From the NCBI GenBank assembly GCA_017744415.1, contig JAGIBJ010000128.1, forward strand, positions 23,800 to 87,799: a stretch of 64,000 nucleotides of DNA, written 5' to 3'. Made by a program: the position numbers and the translations under genes. The notes beneath the pieces were generated by a model that did not search any database, was not told the origin of the DNA, and was given only the letters and a program-made list of their open reading frames with translations. This DNA is from Solirubrobacteraceae bacterium (GTDB lineage: Bacteria; Actinomycetota; Thermoleophilia; Solirubrobacterales; Solirubrobacteraceae). Within the stretch, counting starts at the first letter, position 1, and every line of letters begins with the position of its first letter. Below are positions 1 to 8,396 of the stretch, piece after piece.

Positions 1-293
1 GGGCCGCCACCACTGGTGGTGACCTCGCCGCCGGCGACCACGCCGCCCTGTGCGGGCTCGAGGTCGCTGTGGGGAGCGTCCTCGCTGGTCGGCTCGCCGA
101 GCCCGACCGGGGTGCCGGACACGCCGGCATGCGACTCGGTCTCGGCACGAAGCGTCTCGCCGACGAGCGCGGGCTCGCCGGTGTCGGCGTCGTCCGCGGC
201 AGGCGTCAGCGCGTCCGCGGCGTCATCGGCCTGCGGATTCTCGGCGTTGCGCTTGGCGCGACGCTTGCGAGCTTCGTCTTCGTTGCGTGCCAC
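1..293 (-). CDS. secE: Preprotein translocase subunit SecE, N-terminal part (cut by window edge)
   Basis: An open minus-strand frame starts at a GTG (291-293) and runs off the left edge. The visible 97 residues begin VARNEDEARKRRAKRN and continue as an Asp/Glu/Pro/Thr-rich, clearly disordered stretch with no membrane segment. I call SecE from context: it lies 16 nt downstream of rpmG on the same strand, and rpmG-secE-nusG is the standard bacterial order. Long acidic N-terminal extensions on SecE are common in high-GC actinobacteria. The conserved C-terminal transmembrane helix that would prove the call lies outside the window, so the identification rests on synteny and composition. Confidence 0.7.
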   Translation of the reverse strand, partial: MARNEDEARKRRAKRNAENPQADDAADALTPAADDADTGEPALVGETLRAETESHAGVSGTPVGLGEPTSEDAPHSDLEPAQGGVVAGGEVTTSGGG

Positions 294-309
294 GAGTCAG
301 CAGTCCCGG

Positions 310-474
310 CTAGCGGGTCTCCCGGTGGGCGGTATGGGTTTTGCACCACTTGCAGTACTTGCGGATCGCCAGTCGATCAGGCGTGTTCCGCTTGGACTTC
401 GTGGTCTGGTAGTTGCGGCGCTTGCACGTCTCGCAAGCGAGCGTGACTCCAATGCGCACGTCTCCGCGGGCCAT
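310..474 (-). CDS. rpmG: 50S ribosomal protein L33
   Basis: The 54-residue product starts [15 protein letters not shown] and contains both CxxC pairs (CETC and CKWC) of the zinc-ribbon type of L33. It also has the [10 protein letters not shown] and TPDRL signatures of the family. It is a large-subunit ribosomal protein. The length matches the family, so I use the internal ATG at 472-474 rather than longer frames. The gene precedes secE, as expected for the rpmG-secE-nusG translation/export operon. Confidence 0.95.
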   Translation of the reverse strand: MARGDVRIGVTLACETCKRRNYQTTKSKRNTPDRLAIRKYCKWCKTHTAHRETR

Positions 475-584
475 GATGGTCTCCGAGACGGGGTTGCAGA
501 CAGAACAACGACCCGCCGAAGGGCAGGTCGGACTGAGCACTGTAGCGCGCGCGGCGCCGCCACGTCGTGCGGTCCGAGGCGCCT

Positions 585-1781
585 ATGGTCTTCTCCGTGA
601 TCCGCGACCCCCGACGGCGCACGATCGCCGTGCTCTGGCTGGGGACGTGGGCGGCGTTCCTCTGCGTCGGCATCCCGCTGGCCGTGCTGCCGCGCTACGT
701 GAACGGCGAGCTCGGGCTGGGCGATGCCGCGGCCGGTTTCGCGGTCGGTTCGTTGTCGCTCGCGGCGATGCTCGCACGACCCTGGGGCGGCCGGCTCGCC
801 GACGAGCGCTCACGCCGGCTCGTGGTGGGCGGCGGCCTGGCGCTCTGCACCGTCGGCGGCCTGGCGCTCCCGTTCGTGGAGGCCTACTGGCAGCTGATCG
901 CGGCGCGGATGGTGGCCGGCTTCGGCGAGTCGTGGGTGTACGCCGCCGCGATGGCCTGGGCACTCGACCTCACACCGAAGGACCGCCACGGCAGCGCGAT
1001 CGCGCTGTTCGGCATGGCGATCTGGCTCGGCGCGACGGTCGGGACGGCGTCCGGCGAGGCGCTGCTCTCGGCGACCGGCGGCTACGAGGCGGTGTGGTGG
1101 AGCGTGGCGGTGATCCCATTCGTCGGGCTCGTGCTGGTGCTGGCCGGCGCAGCGCGGGAGGCGCCGCGTGCGACGCCCATGGGGCCGCGCGCCCCGCTGA
1201 TCCTTCCCGAGGCGGTGCGCCCCGGCCTCGGCCTGGCGCTCGCGAACCTCGGCTACGGCGCGGTCGCGAGCCTCGTGACGCTGCACCTCGCGGACCGCGG
1301 CGTCGGCAGCCCCGGGCTCGCGCTCACCGCGGTCGCCGCGGCCGTGGTGATCACGCGTCTCGCGGTCGCCTGGGGTCTCGATCGCGTCGGGCCCATCCGG
1401 GTGCTCGCCGCTGGCTGCGCCGCCCAGGCCGCCGGGCTCGTCCTGATCGCAGCCGCCCACGGGCTTCCTGCGGCCGTCGCCGGCGGGTTCCTCCTCGGCG
1501 CCGGCTACGCCGCGGTGTTCCCGGCCCTCGCGCTGATGGTGGTGAGCGCGGCGCCGGACGAGCAGCGCGGCGCGGCACTCGGCAGTTTCACGGCCTTCCT
1601 CGATCTCGGCCTCGCGGTCGCGGGCCCACTCGCTGGAGCAACCGCCGCGCTGCTCGGGCGTCCGCAGGCGTTCCTGGTCGCGGCCGCGCTCACCCTGCTC
1701 GCGCTGGCCGTCGCCCCGCGCGGCGGCGGAACGCCGGCGCCAGGCGTGCCGCGGGTGCCGGCGGAGTCCGAGCGCCTCTAG
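585..1781 (+). CDS. MFS transporter
   Basis: About 398 residues with twelve predicted hydrophobic segments in two six-helix halves, starting VIRDPRRRTIAVLWLGTWAAF. The cytoplasmic loop after TM2 carries the MFS A-motif-like RPWGGRLADERSRR, and TM5 has GATVGTASGEAL as in the antiporter C-motif region. It is an inner-membrane secondary transporter, probably drug/H+ antiporter-like, with unknown substrate. An in-frame GTG at 567 is an alternative start; I chose the ATG at 585 because it begins just before the short cytosolic N-tail. The gene is divergent from rpmG with a gap of about 110 bp. Confidence 0.85.
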   Translation: MVFSVIRDPRRRTIAVLWLGTWAAFLCVGIPLAVLPRYVNGELGLGDAAAGFAVGSLSLAAMLARPWGGRLADERSRRLVVGGGLALCTVGGLALPFVEAYWQLIAARMVAGFGESWVYAAAMAWALDLTPKDRHGSAIALFGMAIWLGATVGTASGEALLSATGGYEAVWWSVAVIPFVGLVLVLAGAAREAPRATPMGPRAPLILPEAVRPGLGLALANLGYGAVASLVTLHLADRGVGSPGLALTAVAAAVVITRLAVAWGLDRVGPIRVLAAGCAAQAAGLVLIAAAHGLPAAVAGGFLLGAGYAAVFPALALMVVSAAPDEQRGAALGSFTAFLDLGLAVAGPLAGATAALLGRPQAFLVAAALTLLALAVAPRGGGTPAPGVPRVPAESERL

Positions 1782-1789
1782 AGCCGGGC

Positions 1790-1835
1790 TCGCGGCAGCG
1801 AACACCGTTCTCCGACCTCCCCACGCCGCGCCCCC
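1790..1835. repeat. Direct repeat A, copy 1
   Basis: This 46-bp stretch beginning TCGCGGCAGCGAACACC recurs, with about five changes and one 1-bp indel, at 2146-2194. Copy 1 starts just after the MFS stop codon. Both copies share the core GACCTCCCC and CGCCGCG. The function is unknown; the pair could be the edges of a duplicated or inserted piece. Confidence 0.6.
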
Positions 1836-1961
1836 GCCCGAGCGCGGTGCCAGCGTGAGCGAGGGGCGCCTTACGGCGCGCGGGCGGCGAGGGCGGACAG
1901 GCGCTGGCGACCGCTCTCAGCTGGCGGTTGGCCGCCGCGGGCGGCCACTCTGCGCGGTGAA

Positions 1962-1999
1962 CCGCTGATTTCCCCGACTGGGCTCGGGGAAATCAGCGG
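1962..1999 (+). terminator. Perfect 16-bp hairpin, possible terminator or attenuator
   Basis: CCGCTGATTTCCCCGA (1962-1977) is followed by a 6-nt loop and its exact reverse complement (1984-1999). There is no U-tract after it. The right arm, ATCAGCGGC (1992-2000), is also exactly complementary to GCCGCTGAT at 2014-2022, so two mutually exclusive hairpins can form. It may be a rho-independent-like terminator for the MFS gene or a switching element. Confidence 0.45.
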
Positions 2000-2145
2000 C
2001 TCAGCAGAAACGCGCCGCTGATCTGCGTCGGCAATGCCGACTGCGGGGGTCGTCGCGCCAGCGAGCATCGTCAGCGCCGGCACCCCGCCAGCGGGCGCCG
2101 TGCCAGACCGGGCCAGCGGGCGCCGCGCCCGATCCGGCCAGGGAG

Positions 2146-2194
2146 TCGCGGCAGCGAAACACCGTTCCACGACCTCCCCGCGCCGCGACCCCCC
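2146..2194. repeat. Direct repeat A, copy 2
   Basis: Second copy of the repeat at 1790-1835. It starts TCGCGGCAGCGAAACACC and is separated from copy 1 by about 310 bp of hairpin-containing sequence. Confidence 0.6.
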
Positions 2195-2204
2195 AAACCC
2201 AACG

Positions 2205-2295
2205 AAACGTGGGCCGCGCGGACGGGACTATTCACGGCTCAAACGGCCCAAGATCGCGACGCCCAAACGTGGGCCGCATAGACGGGACTATTCAC
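2205..2295. repeat. Two 31-bp direct repeats, 60 bp apart
   Basis: AAACGTGGGCCGC followed by GACGGGACTATTCAC occurs at 2205-2235 and again at 2265-2295. The copies differ at only about three central positions and start exactly 60 bp apart. The repeats precede the flavoprotein gene by about 150 bp. They could be regulator-binding sites or remains of a small tandem duplication. Confidence 0.6.
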
Positions 2296-2448
2296 CGAAG
2301 CCGCCCACCACCCCAAGCCGCGGCACCGTCGTCGGCGCCTGCCGTGACAACCGACTCGCTTCCCGACGCGCCCCAACCAGGCCGCCCAGAGCGCTCAGGC
2401 GCTCGGCGCGACCAGCCTTGCTGACCGCGACCGCGCCATAGTGACCCC

Positions 2449-3690
2449 GTGCACCATCTCGTTCTCATCGGCGCCGGGCCACACGGCCTGGCGGTGCTCG
2501 TCGCCCTTGCGGCGGCCGGCACGTGGCCGCAGCGGGTGACGGTCGTCGATCCGCAGCCCGGCTGGTGCGCGGCGTGGGACGGCAAGCTCGCCCGCCTCGA
2601 CCTGGACCGCCTGCGCTCGCCGCAAGTGCATCACCCCGGCACGCGCCCGATGGCGCTGCGCGACATGGTCGAGGCGCTGCCCGACGAGGCGCGGCTCGCG
2701 CTGCGCCGCCCCGAGGCGGAGCGCGTCCCCACGCCGGCGGGCATGCGGCGCCTCATCGACGACCTCACCGCCACCCTCGGGCCCGTCGAGCACGTGCTGG
2801 GCACGGCGACGGCGATCACGCCGACCCGTCCGCCCGGGCTCCGGCCGGCGCTCCAGCCAGGCCCCGACCATCCCGGCGACGCCGAGCGGGCGCCCGTCGA
2901 GGTGACCGTCGCCAACGCCAACGGCGAGCCGCTTCGCCAGCTCGAGGCCGACGCGGTGGTCGTCGCGCACAACCCTTCCTTCCCGCGGATCCCAGACTGG
3001 GCCGCGCCGCTCGTCGCCGACGGCCGCGCCGAGCACGCGGCAACCGTCGACCTGCGCACCGTCGAGGTTGGCGGTGATCCCGTGGTCATCGTCGGCGGCG
3101 GCCTCACCGCCGCCTGCCTCGCCCTCGGCGCCGCCCACCGTGGCGCACGCGTGCTGATGCTCAGCCGCCGCCCGCTGCGGGCTCGCCCCTACGACGTCGA
3201 CGCCAGCTGGCTCGGGCCGCGCCGCCTCGCCGACTACCACCGCGCCAGCATCAGCCGCCGCCGCGACCTCATCGACATCGCCCGCGACGGCGGCACCATT
3301 CCGCCGCGCACGCTCGCCCTGCTCCGCGACGCCGTGGCCGCCGGACGTATCGAGCTGCGCGAGGGCGTCGACACCGAGCGAGAGGCGTGCGAGGAGATCA
3401 GCGGCAGTGTTTCGACCCACCTCTGGCTCGCGACCGGCTTTGAGCAGGACCTCGCCCGCGACCGGCTTGTCGGCCCGCTCGTCGATGAGCTCGGGATCCG
3501 CGTGGAGCGCGGGCTGCCCGACGTGGGCGACGACCTGCGCCTCGGCGGCACCCAGGTGTTCGTCACCGGCCCCTACGCCGCGCTCACCGTGGGCCCGGCC
3601 TGCCGCAACCTCGCGGGCGCCCGTCCGGCCGCCCAGCGGATCGCAGCCGCACTCACGCGCAGCTCCGAGACACTGCCAGCCTCGGCCTAG
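2449..3690 (+). CDS. FAD/NAD(P)-binding protein, SidA/IucD-like flavin N-monooxygenase type
   Basis: A 413-residue soluble protein beginning MHHLVLIGAGPHGLAV. The GAGPHG at residues 8-13 is an FAD Rossmann fingerprint with the His typical of SidA/IucD/PvdA-type and related single-component flavoproteins. A second dinucleotide-binding motif, VIVGGGLTAACLALG, lies near residue 210 and should bind NAD(P)H. No siderophore genes are nearby, so the substrate cannot be named. The GTG start at 2449 sits directly before the Rossmann strand, as expected. It is convergent with the metal exporter downstream. Confidence 0.75.
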   Translation: MHHLVLIGAGPHGLAVLVALAAAGTWPQRVTVVDPQPGWCAAWDGKLARLDLDRLRSPQVHHPGTRPMALRDMVEALPDEARLALRRPEAERVPTPAGMRRLIDDLTATLGPVEHVLGTATAITPTRPPGLRPALQPGPDHPGDAERAPVEVTVANANGEPLRQLEADAVVVAHNPSFPRIPDWAAPLVADGRAEHAATVDLRTVEVGGDPVVIVGGGLTAACLALGAAHRGARVLMLSRRPLRARPYDVDASWLGPRRLADYHRASISRRRDLIDIARDGGTIPPRTLALLRDAVAAGRIELREGVDTEREACEEISGSVSTHLWLATGFEQDLARDRLVGPLVDELGIRVERGLPDVGDDLRLGGTQVFVTGPYAALTVGPACRNLAGARPAAQRIAAALTRSSETLPASA

Positions 3691-3706
3691 CCTGGCGGCG
3701 AGTCGG

Positions 3707-4681
3707 TCACCGGGCGCCGCCGCTCCACGGCCGCTCGAGCTGCACGAGTTCCTCCCGGTGGTCGCTCTCGACCTGCAGCGTCGAGTGGGCGACGGAGAAC
3801 TGGTCGGCAAGCACCCGCTCGAGGCGGAAACGCGTGGCCTCGCAGTCAGTGCCCGGGCGAGCAATCACATGCGCGGTCACGGCGGGAAAGCCTTGGGTGA
3901 GTTCCCACACGTGGAGGTCGTGGACCTCCACGACGCCCTCGACGGCGACGAGCGCGGCGCCGACCGTCTCGGGATCGAGGCCACGCGGCGCGGCCTCGAG
4001 GAGGACGTCGGTGGAGCTGCGCAACACGGTCCAGCCGCTGCGCACCATCAGGGCGGTGACGATCAGCGCGAGGATCGGGTCGACGACCGACGAGACGCCG
4101 GCGAGGACGAGCGCGCCGGCGACGATCGCGGCCACCGACGAGATCGCGTCCATGAGGGCGTGCTGGTAGGCGCCCTCGACGGCGAGGCTCTCGCGGCTGG
4201 CCCTGGCGAGCGCCCAGGCGGCGAGGATGTTGCCAAGGACGCCGAAGATGCCGGTGATGACGACGACCCCGCCCTCGACGGCGGGTGGATCGGCAATGCG
4301 CAGACCTGCGCCGACCCCGAGCATGCCGGCGAGGACGAGCAGCGACGCCCCGTTGAGCTGGGCGCCGAGGATCTCGACCCGCCCGAGGCCGTAGGTGTAG
4401 CGACCGCCGGCAGGGCGGCGGGCGAGCACGATCGACGCCAGCGCGATGCCGATCGCCAAGGCGTCGGTGATGACGTGCGCGGCATCGGCGAGCAGCGCGG
4501 TGCTGCCGGAGATGATGCCGAGCACCACCTCGAGCAGGGCCATGCCGACGTTGAGGCCAAGTGCGATCCAGAGCCACCTCGGCTCTGCGACGCTGCCGGC
4601 CGACACGTGATGGTGGTGGCCGCCATGACCGTGGTCGTGACCGTGGTGGTCGTGGTGGTGGTGACCGCCGGGGCCGTGCAC
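3707..4681 (-). CDS. Cation diffusion facilitator (CDF) metal exporter
   Basis: A 324-residue membrane protein of the CzcD/ZitB type that exchanges divalent metal (usually Zn, sometimes Co/Cd) for protons. The first 26 residues are extremely His-rich (HHHHDHHGHDHGHGGHHHH), a likely metal buffer. Six transmembrane segments follow. The two transport-site HxxxD motifs are visible in TM2 (AAHVITDALAIG) and TM5 (YQHALMDAISSVAA), and the cytoplasmic C-terminal dimer domain (EVHDLHVWELTQGFPAVTAHV) is complete. The start is a GTG immediately before the His tract. With copA 0.6 kb away, this forms a small metal-homeostasis neighbourhood. Confidence 0.92.
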   Translation of the reverse strand: MHGPGGHHHHDHHGHDHGHGGHHHHVSAGSVAEPRWLWIALGLNVGMALLEVVLGIISGSTALLADAAHVITDALAIGIALASIVLARRPAGGRYTYGLGRVEILGAQLNGASLLVLAGMLGVGAGLRIADPPAVEGGVVVITGIFGVLGNILAAWALARASRESLAVEGAYQHALMDAISSVAAIVAGALVLAGVSSVVDPILALIVTALMVRSGWTVLRSSTDVLLEAAPRGLDPETVGAALVAVEGVVEVHDLHVWELTQGFPAVTAHVIARPGTDCEATRFRLERVLADQFSVAHSTLQVESDHREELVQLERPWSGGAR

Positions 4682-4829
4682 AGGGTCAGTCTGGCGGATC
4701 GCGCGACGGCATCATCGCGGCTCGGCGCATGGACGGCGCGCGGCGTGGCCGGACGGCTCGGCCGGACGGCTGGTTTCGAGCGGGCCGATCGGCCGGAATT
4801 CGGCGTGCGATGGCGCACGCATCGGAGGC

Positions 4830-5216
4830 TCAGCGCAGGAAGAGGAACCAGATCGCGAGCCCGACGAAACCGATGGTCGAGGCGACGAAGGAGCCCACCG
4901 AGATCACCCGGTAGCCGAGCGCCTCGTCGAGCTTCGGAGCGAACGCGAGGGGTAGGAACAGCAACGGGTTGAGCGTCGTCCCGATGAGGAGCGCGATCGC
5001 CGTCCAGTCCGGAATGTCGGGGAATGCGGTGGCGACAGCGAGGAGGATCACGCCCATCATCACCTGGTCGAGATGGAGCTGCAGAAGCCGTCTCGGAACC
5101 TTGATCCCGATCATCTTGAGCTTCGCCGGATCGGCGCGATCCAGTGCGATGAGCCACCCGAGGGATGCCGCGGAGGCGAGCTGGAGCACACCAGCGCCGA
5201 GGAGCCACTGAACCAC
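4830..5216 (-). CDS. Small four-helix membrane protein, unknown function
   Basis: 128 residues with four hydrophobic helices (about 4-23, 53-68, 73-92, 104-126) and few charges. The second helix is preceded by LLQLHLDQVMMGV, with a membrane-edge His. The size and helix count recall the hydroxylaminobenzene mutase/styrene-oxide isomerase-like group, but the similarity is too weak to assign. It starts at a GTG and is divergent from copA with 53 bp between starts, so the two could share a regulatory region. Confidence 0.6.
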   Translation of the reverse strand: MVQWLLGAGVLQLASAASLGWLIALDRADPAKLKMIGIKVPRRLLQLHLDQVMMGVILLAVATAFPDIPDWTAIALLIGTTLNPLLFLPLAFAPKLDEALGYRVISVGSFVASTIGFVGLAIWFLFLR

Positions 5217-5269
5217 GCCGGAAGTGTGTCAGCCGGAGCCGGATCGGCGTACTCTGATGGGAGTCCCCC

Positions 5270-7570
5270 ATGACCAGCCTTCCCGTCGTCCAAGGTCCCC
5301 CAGCCGGCGCGGCGCCCGACCGGGCCCCACTCGAGGGCCCGACGACCGAGCTCGCCGTCAATGGAATGACGTGCGCCGCCTGCGCCGCACGCGTCGAGCG
5401 AAGCCTCAACCAGCTCGATGGCGTCGAGGCGCAGGTGAACCTCGCCACCGAGCGCGCCGTGGTGCACCAGGCCACCGGCCGTGCGACCTCGCAGCAGCTG
5501 ATCGAGGCCGTGCGGCGCGCCGGCTACGACGCGACCGAGATCGGCGCGCGCGACGAGGAGGCGGCCGCCGACGCCGTCGAGTCCGACCGCCGCGCGCTGC
5601 GCCGCCGAGCCATGCTCGCAGCCGCCCTGAGCGTGCCGGTGCTCGCCATCACGATGATCCCGTCGCTGCAGTTCGACCGCTGGCAGTGGGTGTGCCTCGC
5701 CCTCACCACGCCGGTGATCGCCTGGGCCGGCCTCCCGTTCCACAGCACCACGCTTCGCGGATTGCGCCACGGCACGACGACCATGGACACCCTGATCTCG
5801 CTCGGCACCGTCGCTGCCTTCACCTGGTCGGTGGTGGCGATGCTCTTCGGCGACGCCGGGCACGCCGGGATGCACATGACCACGAGCCTGGTGCCCGACC
5901 GCTCCGTAGGCCTCGAGCACGTGTACTTCGAAGTGGTCTGCGCCGTCACCACCTTCCTCCTCGCCGGTCGCTACTTCGAGGCCCGCGCGAAGTCGAAGGC
6001 GGGCACCGCGCTCGCCGCGCTCGTCCGCGCCGCGCCGCGCACCGCGAACCTCCTTCAGGACGACGGCACCACGCGGCGCGTGCCCGTCGACACGATCGTC
6101 GTCCGCGACCGCCTCTTCGTGAGGCCCGGTTCGAAGATCCCCACCGACGGCGTCGTCGAGCACGGCCAGTCGGCGGTGGACGAGTCGCTGCTGAGCGGCG
6201 AGTCGGTGCCGGTCGACAAGTCACCCGACGACCGCGTCACCGGCGGCACCATCAACGTCGGCGGCCCGCTCACGATCCGCGCCACCCGGATCGGCGCCGA
6301 CACCGCGCTCGCGCAGATCGCGACGCTGGTGCGCGAGGCCCAGCACGGCCGTGCTCCAGTCCAGCGCCTCGCCGACCGCATCTCGGCGGTGTTCGTGCCG
6401 GCCGTCGCGGTGATCGCGGCGCTCACGTTCGTCGGCTGGCTCGTCGCCGGGCAGGATGCCGCCTTCGCGTTCACGTGCACGGTCGCCGTGCTGATCATCG
6501 CCTGCCCCTGCGCCCTCGGGCTCGCCACACCGACGGCCCTGCTCGTCGGCACCGGGCGCGGCGCGCAGCTCGGCCTCCTGATCCGCGGCCCCTCCGTGCT
6601 CGAGTCGACCCGAGCCGTCGACACGATCGTTCTCGACAAGACCGGCACGCTCACCACCGGCCGCATGGAGGTGCTGCGCATCGCGACGCGGGAAGGTATC
6701 TCCGAGAGCCAGGCGCTGCGGCTCGTCGCCGGCGCCGAGGCCGGCTCGGAGCACCCGATCGCGGAGGCCATCGTGCGCGCGGCCGAGGAGCGGGTCGGGG
6801 CACTTCCGCCGTCGTCCGACTTCGTCCCGCACGGCGGCCTCGGTGCCACGGCCACCGTCGCCGACCGCGTCGTCACGGTCGGCCGGCCGTCGTTCCTTGA
6901 GGCACAAGGGCTCGAGATCCCGCCTCCGCTGCGGGCGGAGATCGATGAAGCCGAGAGCGCGGGTCACACCGTGATCGCGGGCGGCTGGTATGGCGAGGCG
7001 CGCGCGGTCGTGGTGCTCGCCGATCCACCCAAGCCGACCGCGGCGCGTGCCGTCGAGCGCCTGCGCGAGCTCGGCCTGAGGCCCTTGCTCCTGACCGGCG
7101 ACAACCCGCACGTGGCCGTGTCGGTCGCGGCGAAGGTCGGCATCGAGCCGGAGGCCGTCGTCGCGGGCGTGCTGCCCGCCGAGAAGGCTGCCCACGTGCG
7201 CGAGCTGCAGGCCGCCGGGCACGTGGTCGCGGTCGTCGGCGATGGCATCAACGATGCGCCTGCGCTTGCCGCTGCCGATCTGGGGATCGCGATGGGCACG
7301 GGCACCGATGTCGCGATCGAGGCGAGCGACCTCACCATCGTCGGTGGCGACCCGGCCGGGGCAGCCGACGCGATCCAGCTCAGCCGCCGCACGCTGAAGA
7401 CCATCAAGCAGAACCTGTTCTGGGCGTTCGCCTACAACGTGGTGCTGATCCCTGCTGCCGTCGCGGGCTACCTCAACCCAGTGCTCGCCGGCCTGGCGAT
7501 GGCGGCATCGAGCCTGCTCGTGGTGGGTAACGCGCTGCGCCTGCGCGGCTTCCAGCCGACCACGAGCTGA
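5270..7570 (+). CDS. copA: Copper-translocating P1B-type ATPase CopA
   Basis: A 766-residue heavy-metal ATPase that exports Cu(I) at the cost of ATP. It has one N-terminal metal-binding HMA domain with GMTCAAC at residues 32-38. The membrane CPC metal site is at 412-414 (IACPCALGLATP), the phosphorylated Asp is in DKTGTLT near 457, and the conserved SEHP His is at about 495. GDGINDAPAL closes the P domain, and two helices end the protein. Length and motif order fit bacterial CopA. The ATG at 5270 follows a GGGAG Shine-Dalgarno. No CopZ or CsoR gene is visible alongside. Confidence 0.95.
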   Translation: MTSLPVVQGPPAGAAPDRAPLEGPTTELAVNGMTCAACAARVERSLNQLDGVEAQVNLATERAVVHQATGRATSQQLIEAVRRAGYDATEIGARDEEAAADAVESDRRALRRRAMLAAALSVPVLAITMIPSLQFDRWQWVCLALTTPVIAWAGLPFHSTTLRGLRHGTTTMDTLISLGTVAAFTWSVVAMLFGDAGHAGMHMTTSLVPDRSVGLEHVYFEVVCAVTTFLLAGRYFEARAKSKAGTALAALVRAAPRTANLLQDDGTTRRVPVDTIVVRDRLFVRPGSKIPTDGVVEHGQSAVDESLLSGESVPVDKSPDDRVTGGTINVGGPLTIRATRIGADTALAQIATLVREAQHGRAPVQRLADRISAVFVPAVAVIAALTFVGWLVAGQDAAFAFTCTVAVLIIACPCALGLATPTALLVGTGRGAQLGLLIRGPSVLESTRAVDTIVLDKTGTLTTGRMEVLRIATREGISESQALRLVAGAEAGSEHPIAEAIVRAAEERVGALPPSSDFVPHGGLGATATVADRVVTVGRPSFLEAQGLEIPPPLRAEIDEAESAGHTVIAGGWYGEARAVVVLADPPKPTAARAVERLRELGLRPLLLTGDNPHVAVSVAAKVGIEPEAVVAGVLPAEKAAHVRELQAAGHVVAVVGDGINDAPALAAADLGIAMGTGTDVAIEASDLTIVGGDPAGAADAIQLSRRTLKTIKQNLFWAFAYNVVLIPAAVAGYLNPVLAGLAMAASSLLVVGNALRLRGFQPTTS

Positions 7571-7903
7571 GCGCGGTCAAGAACGCTCCCCGGCGGGCCT
7601 TGCTGAAGGCGAGGTTCACCCTCAACCCGAGGTTGAGATCGCACTGAGAGATGGGCTCCGGCACGGATCGCCTGACCACCTCGGGCCGACCCGATATCCC
7701 CCGCCTCGCCTGGGCAAACCCGGACGCGCACCGTGACGACGCACCGCACATGGTGCACCTTGTGCGCCGGTGATACTTTCGGCGCCTGATGCCGCTCTGC
7801 TCGACGGGGCACCATCAGGCCACCGACACTTTTTGGGGATGACGGCGCCTCACCGGGGTGCCCGTGAGACCTCTGAACGTTCACCAGAACTCCAGGAGTT
7901 TCC
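7571..7903. other. 333-bp intergenic region with possible structured leader
   Basis: No coding frame is convincing. GCCTGATG (7784-7791) pairs exactly with CATCAGGC (7813-7820), and the short hairpin arms GCACC/GGTGC lie at 7741-7756. The sequence ends in AGGAGTT just before the GTG at 7904, so it may be the 5' leader of that gene. A GGGCAAACC string at 7712-7720 recalls part of the c-di-GMP riboswitch, but the rest of that motif is missing. Confidence 0.35.
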
Positions 7904-8344
7904 GTGCTCAACACTGATGTTGCGACCGCGACCGCCGCGCCGGCGATGCGTCCCGCCAGCCGGCTCACCGCGCTGCGCTGCGCCGGCGAGCTCGCCGCCA
8001 CCACCGGGGCGACCGACGCCACCGTGGCCTATGAGCGCGGCGGCGACCTTGCGATCACCACCTCGCTCGCGGGCACCTTCCCGCTGCGCACCATCGGCAT
8101 CGAAGCCGACGCCCAGCTCGCGTCGGTGATTGCCGGCCACCCGGCGTGGCTCGATCACCTCGCCCTGGCGACCCTCTACCTACCGCCGCACGCGCACGTG
8201 CTCGCCATCGGGATCACGACCGAGAGTGGCCGCGGGATCGCGCTGCTGCGGTACGACACCCGACCGACGATCTCGGTCGACGACGTCGCCTTCCTGCAGC
8301 GCGCGCTGAGCAGCAGCCAGCTCGAGGACGCCATCGCCGCCTGA
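7904..8344 (+). CDS. Small GAF-like protein, unknown function
   Basis: 146 residues, starting at a GTG with a clear AGGAGTT Shine-Dalgarno seven bases upstream. The sequence has alternating beta-strand-like segments. Its C-terminal third, RGIALLRYDTRPTISVDDV followed by AFLQRAL, resembles the end of GAF domains (a strand, then DD and a helix). It lacks signal peptide, membrane segments and catalytic motifs. It may be a sensor or scaffold domain working in trans. The GAF resemblance is visual and weak. Confidence 0.6.
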   Translation: MLNTDVATATAAPAMRPASRLTALRCAGELAATTGATDATVAYERGGDLAITTSLAGTFPLRTIGIEADAQLASVIAGHPAWLDHLALATLYLPPHAHVLAIGITTESGRGIALLRYDTRPTISVDDVAFLQRALSSSQLEDAIAA

Positions 8345-8396
8345 ACGGCGTGCCCCTCGGCGGCCGCCGGGCGCGCGGAGGGGGCACCCGCCAGCG

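Larger units (their letters stand above)
1782..2448. other. 667-bp non-coding segment with hairpins and direct repeats
   Basis: No frame here looks like a protein: the open frames are Arg/Pro/Gly-rich low-complexity shadows. The segment holds a perfect 16-bp hairpin with a competing third arm, two pairs of direct repeats and several copies of a short GGGCGCCG-type string. It lies downstream of the MFS gene and upstream of the flavoprotein at 2449. I see no tRNA or transposase remnant. Confidence 0.6.

Noticed and set aside
7711..7730. GGGCAAACC followed by GGACGCG, like part of a c-di-GMP (GEMM) riboswitch
   Set aside because: The second half of the motif (GACGCAAAGCC and the tetraloop-receptor region) is missing, so I do not call it.
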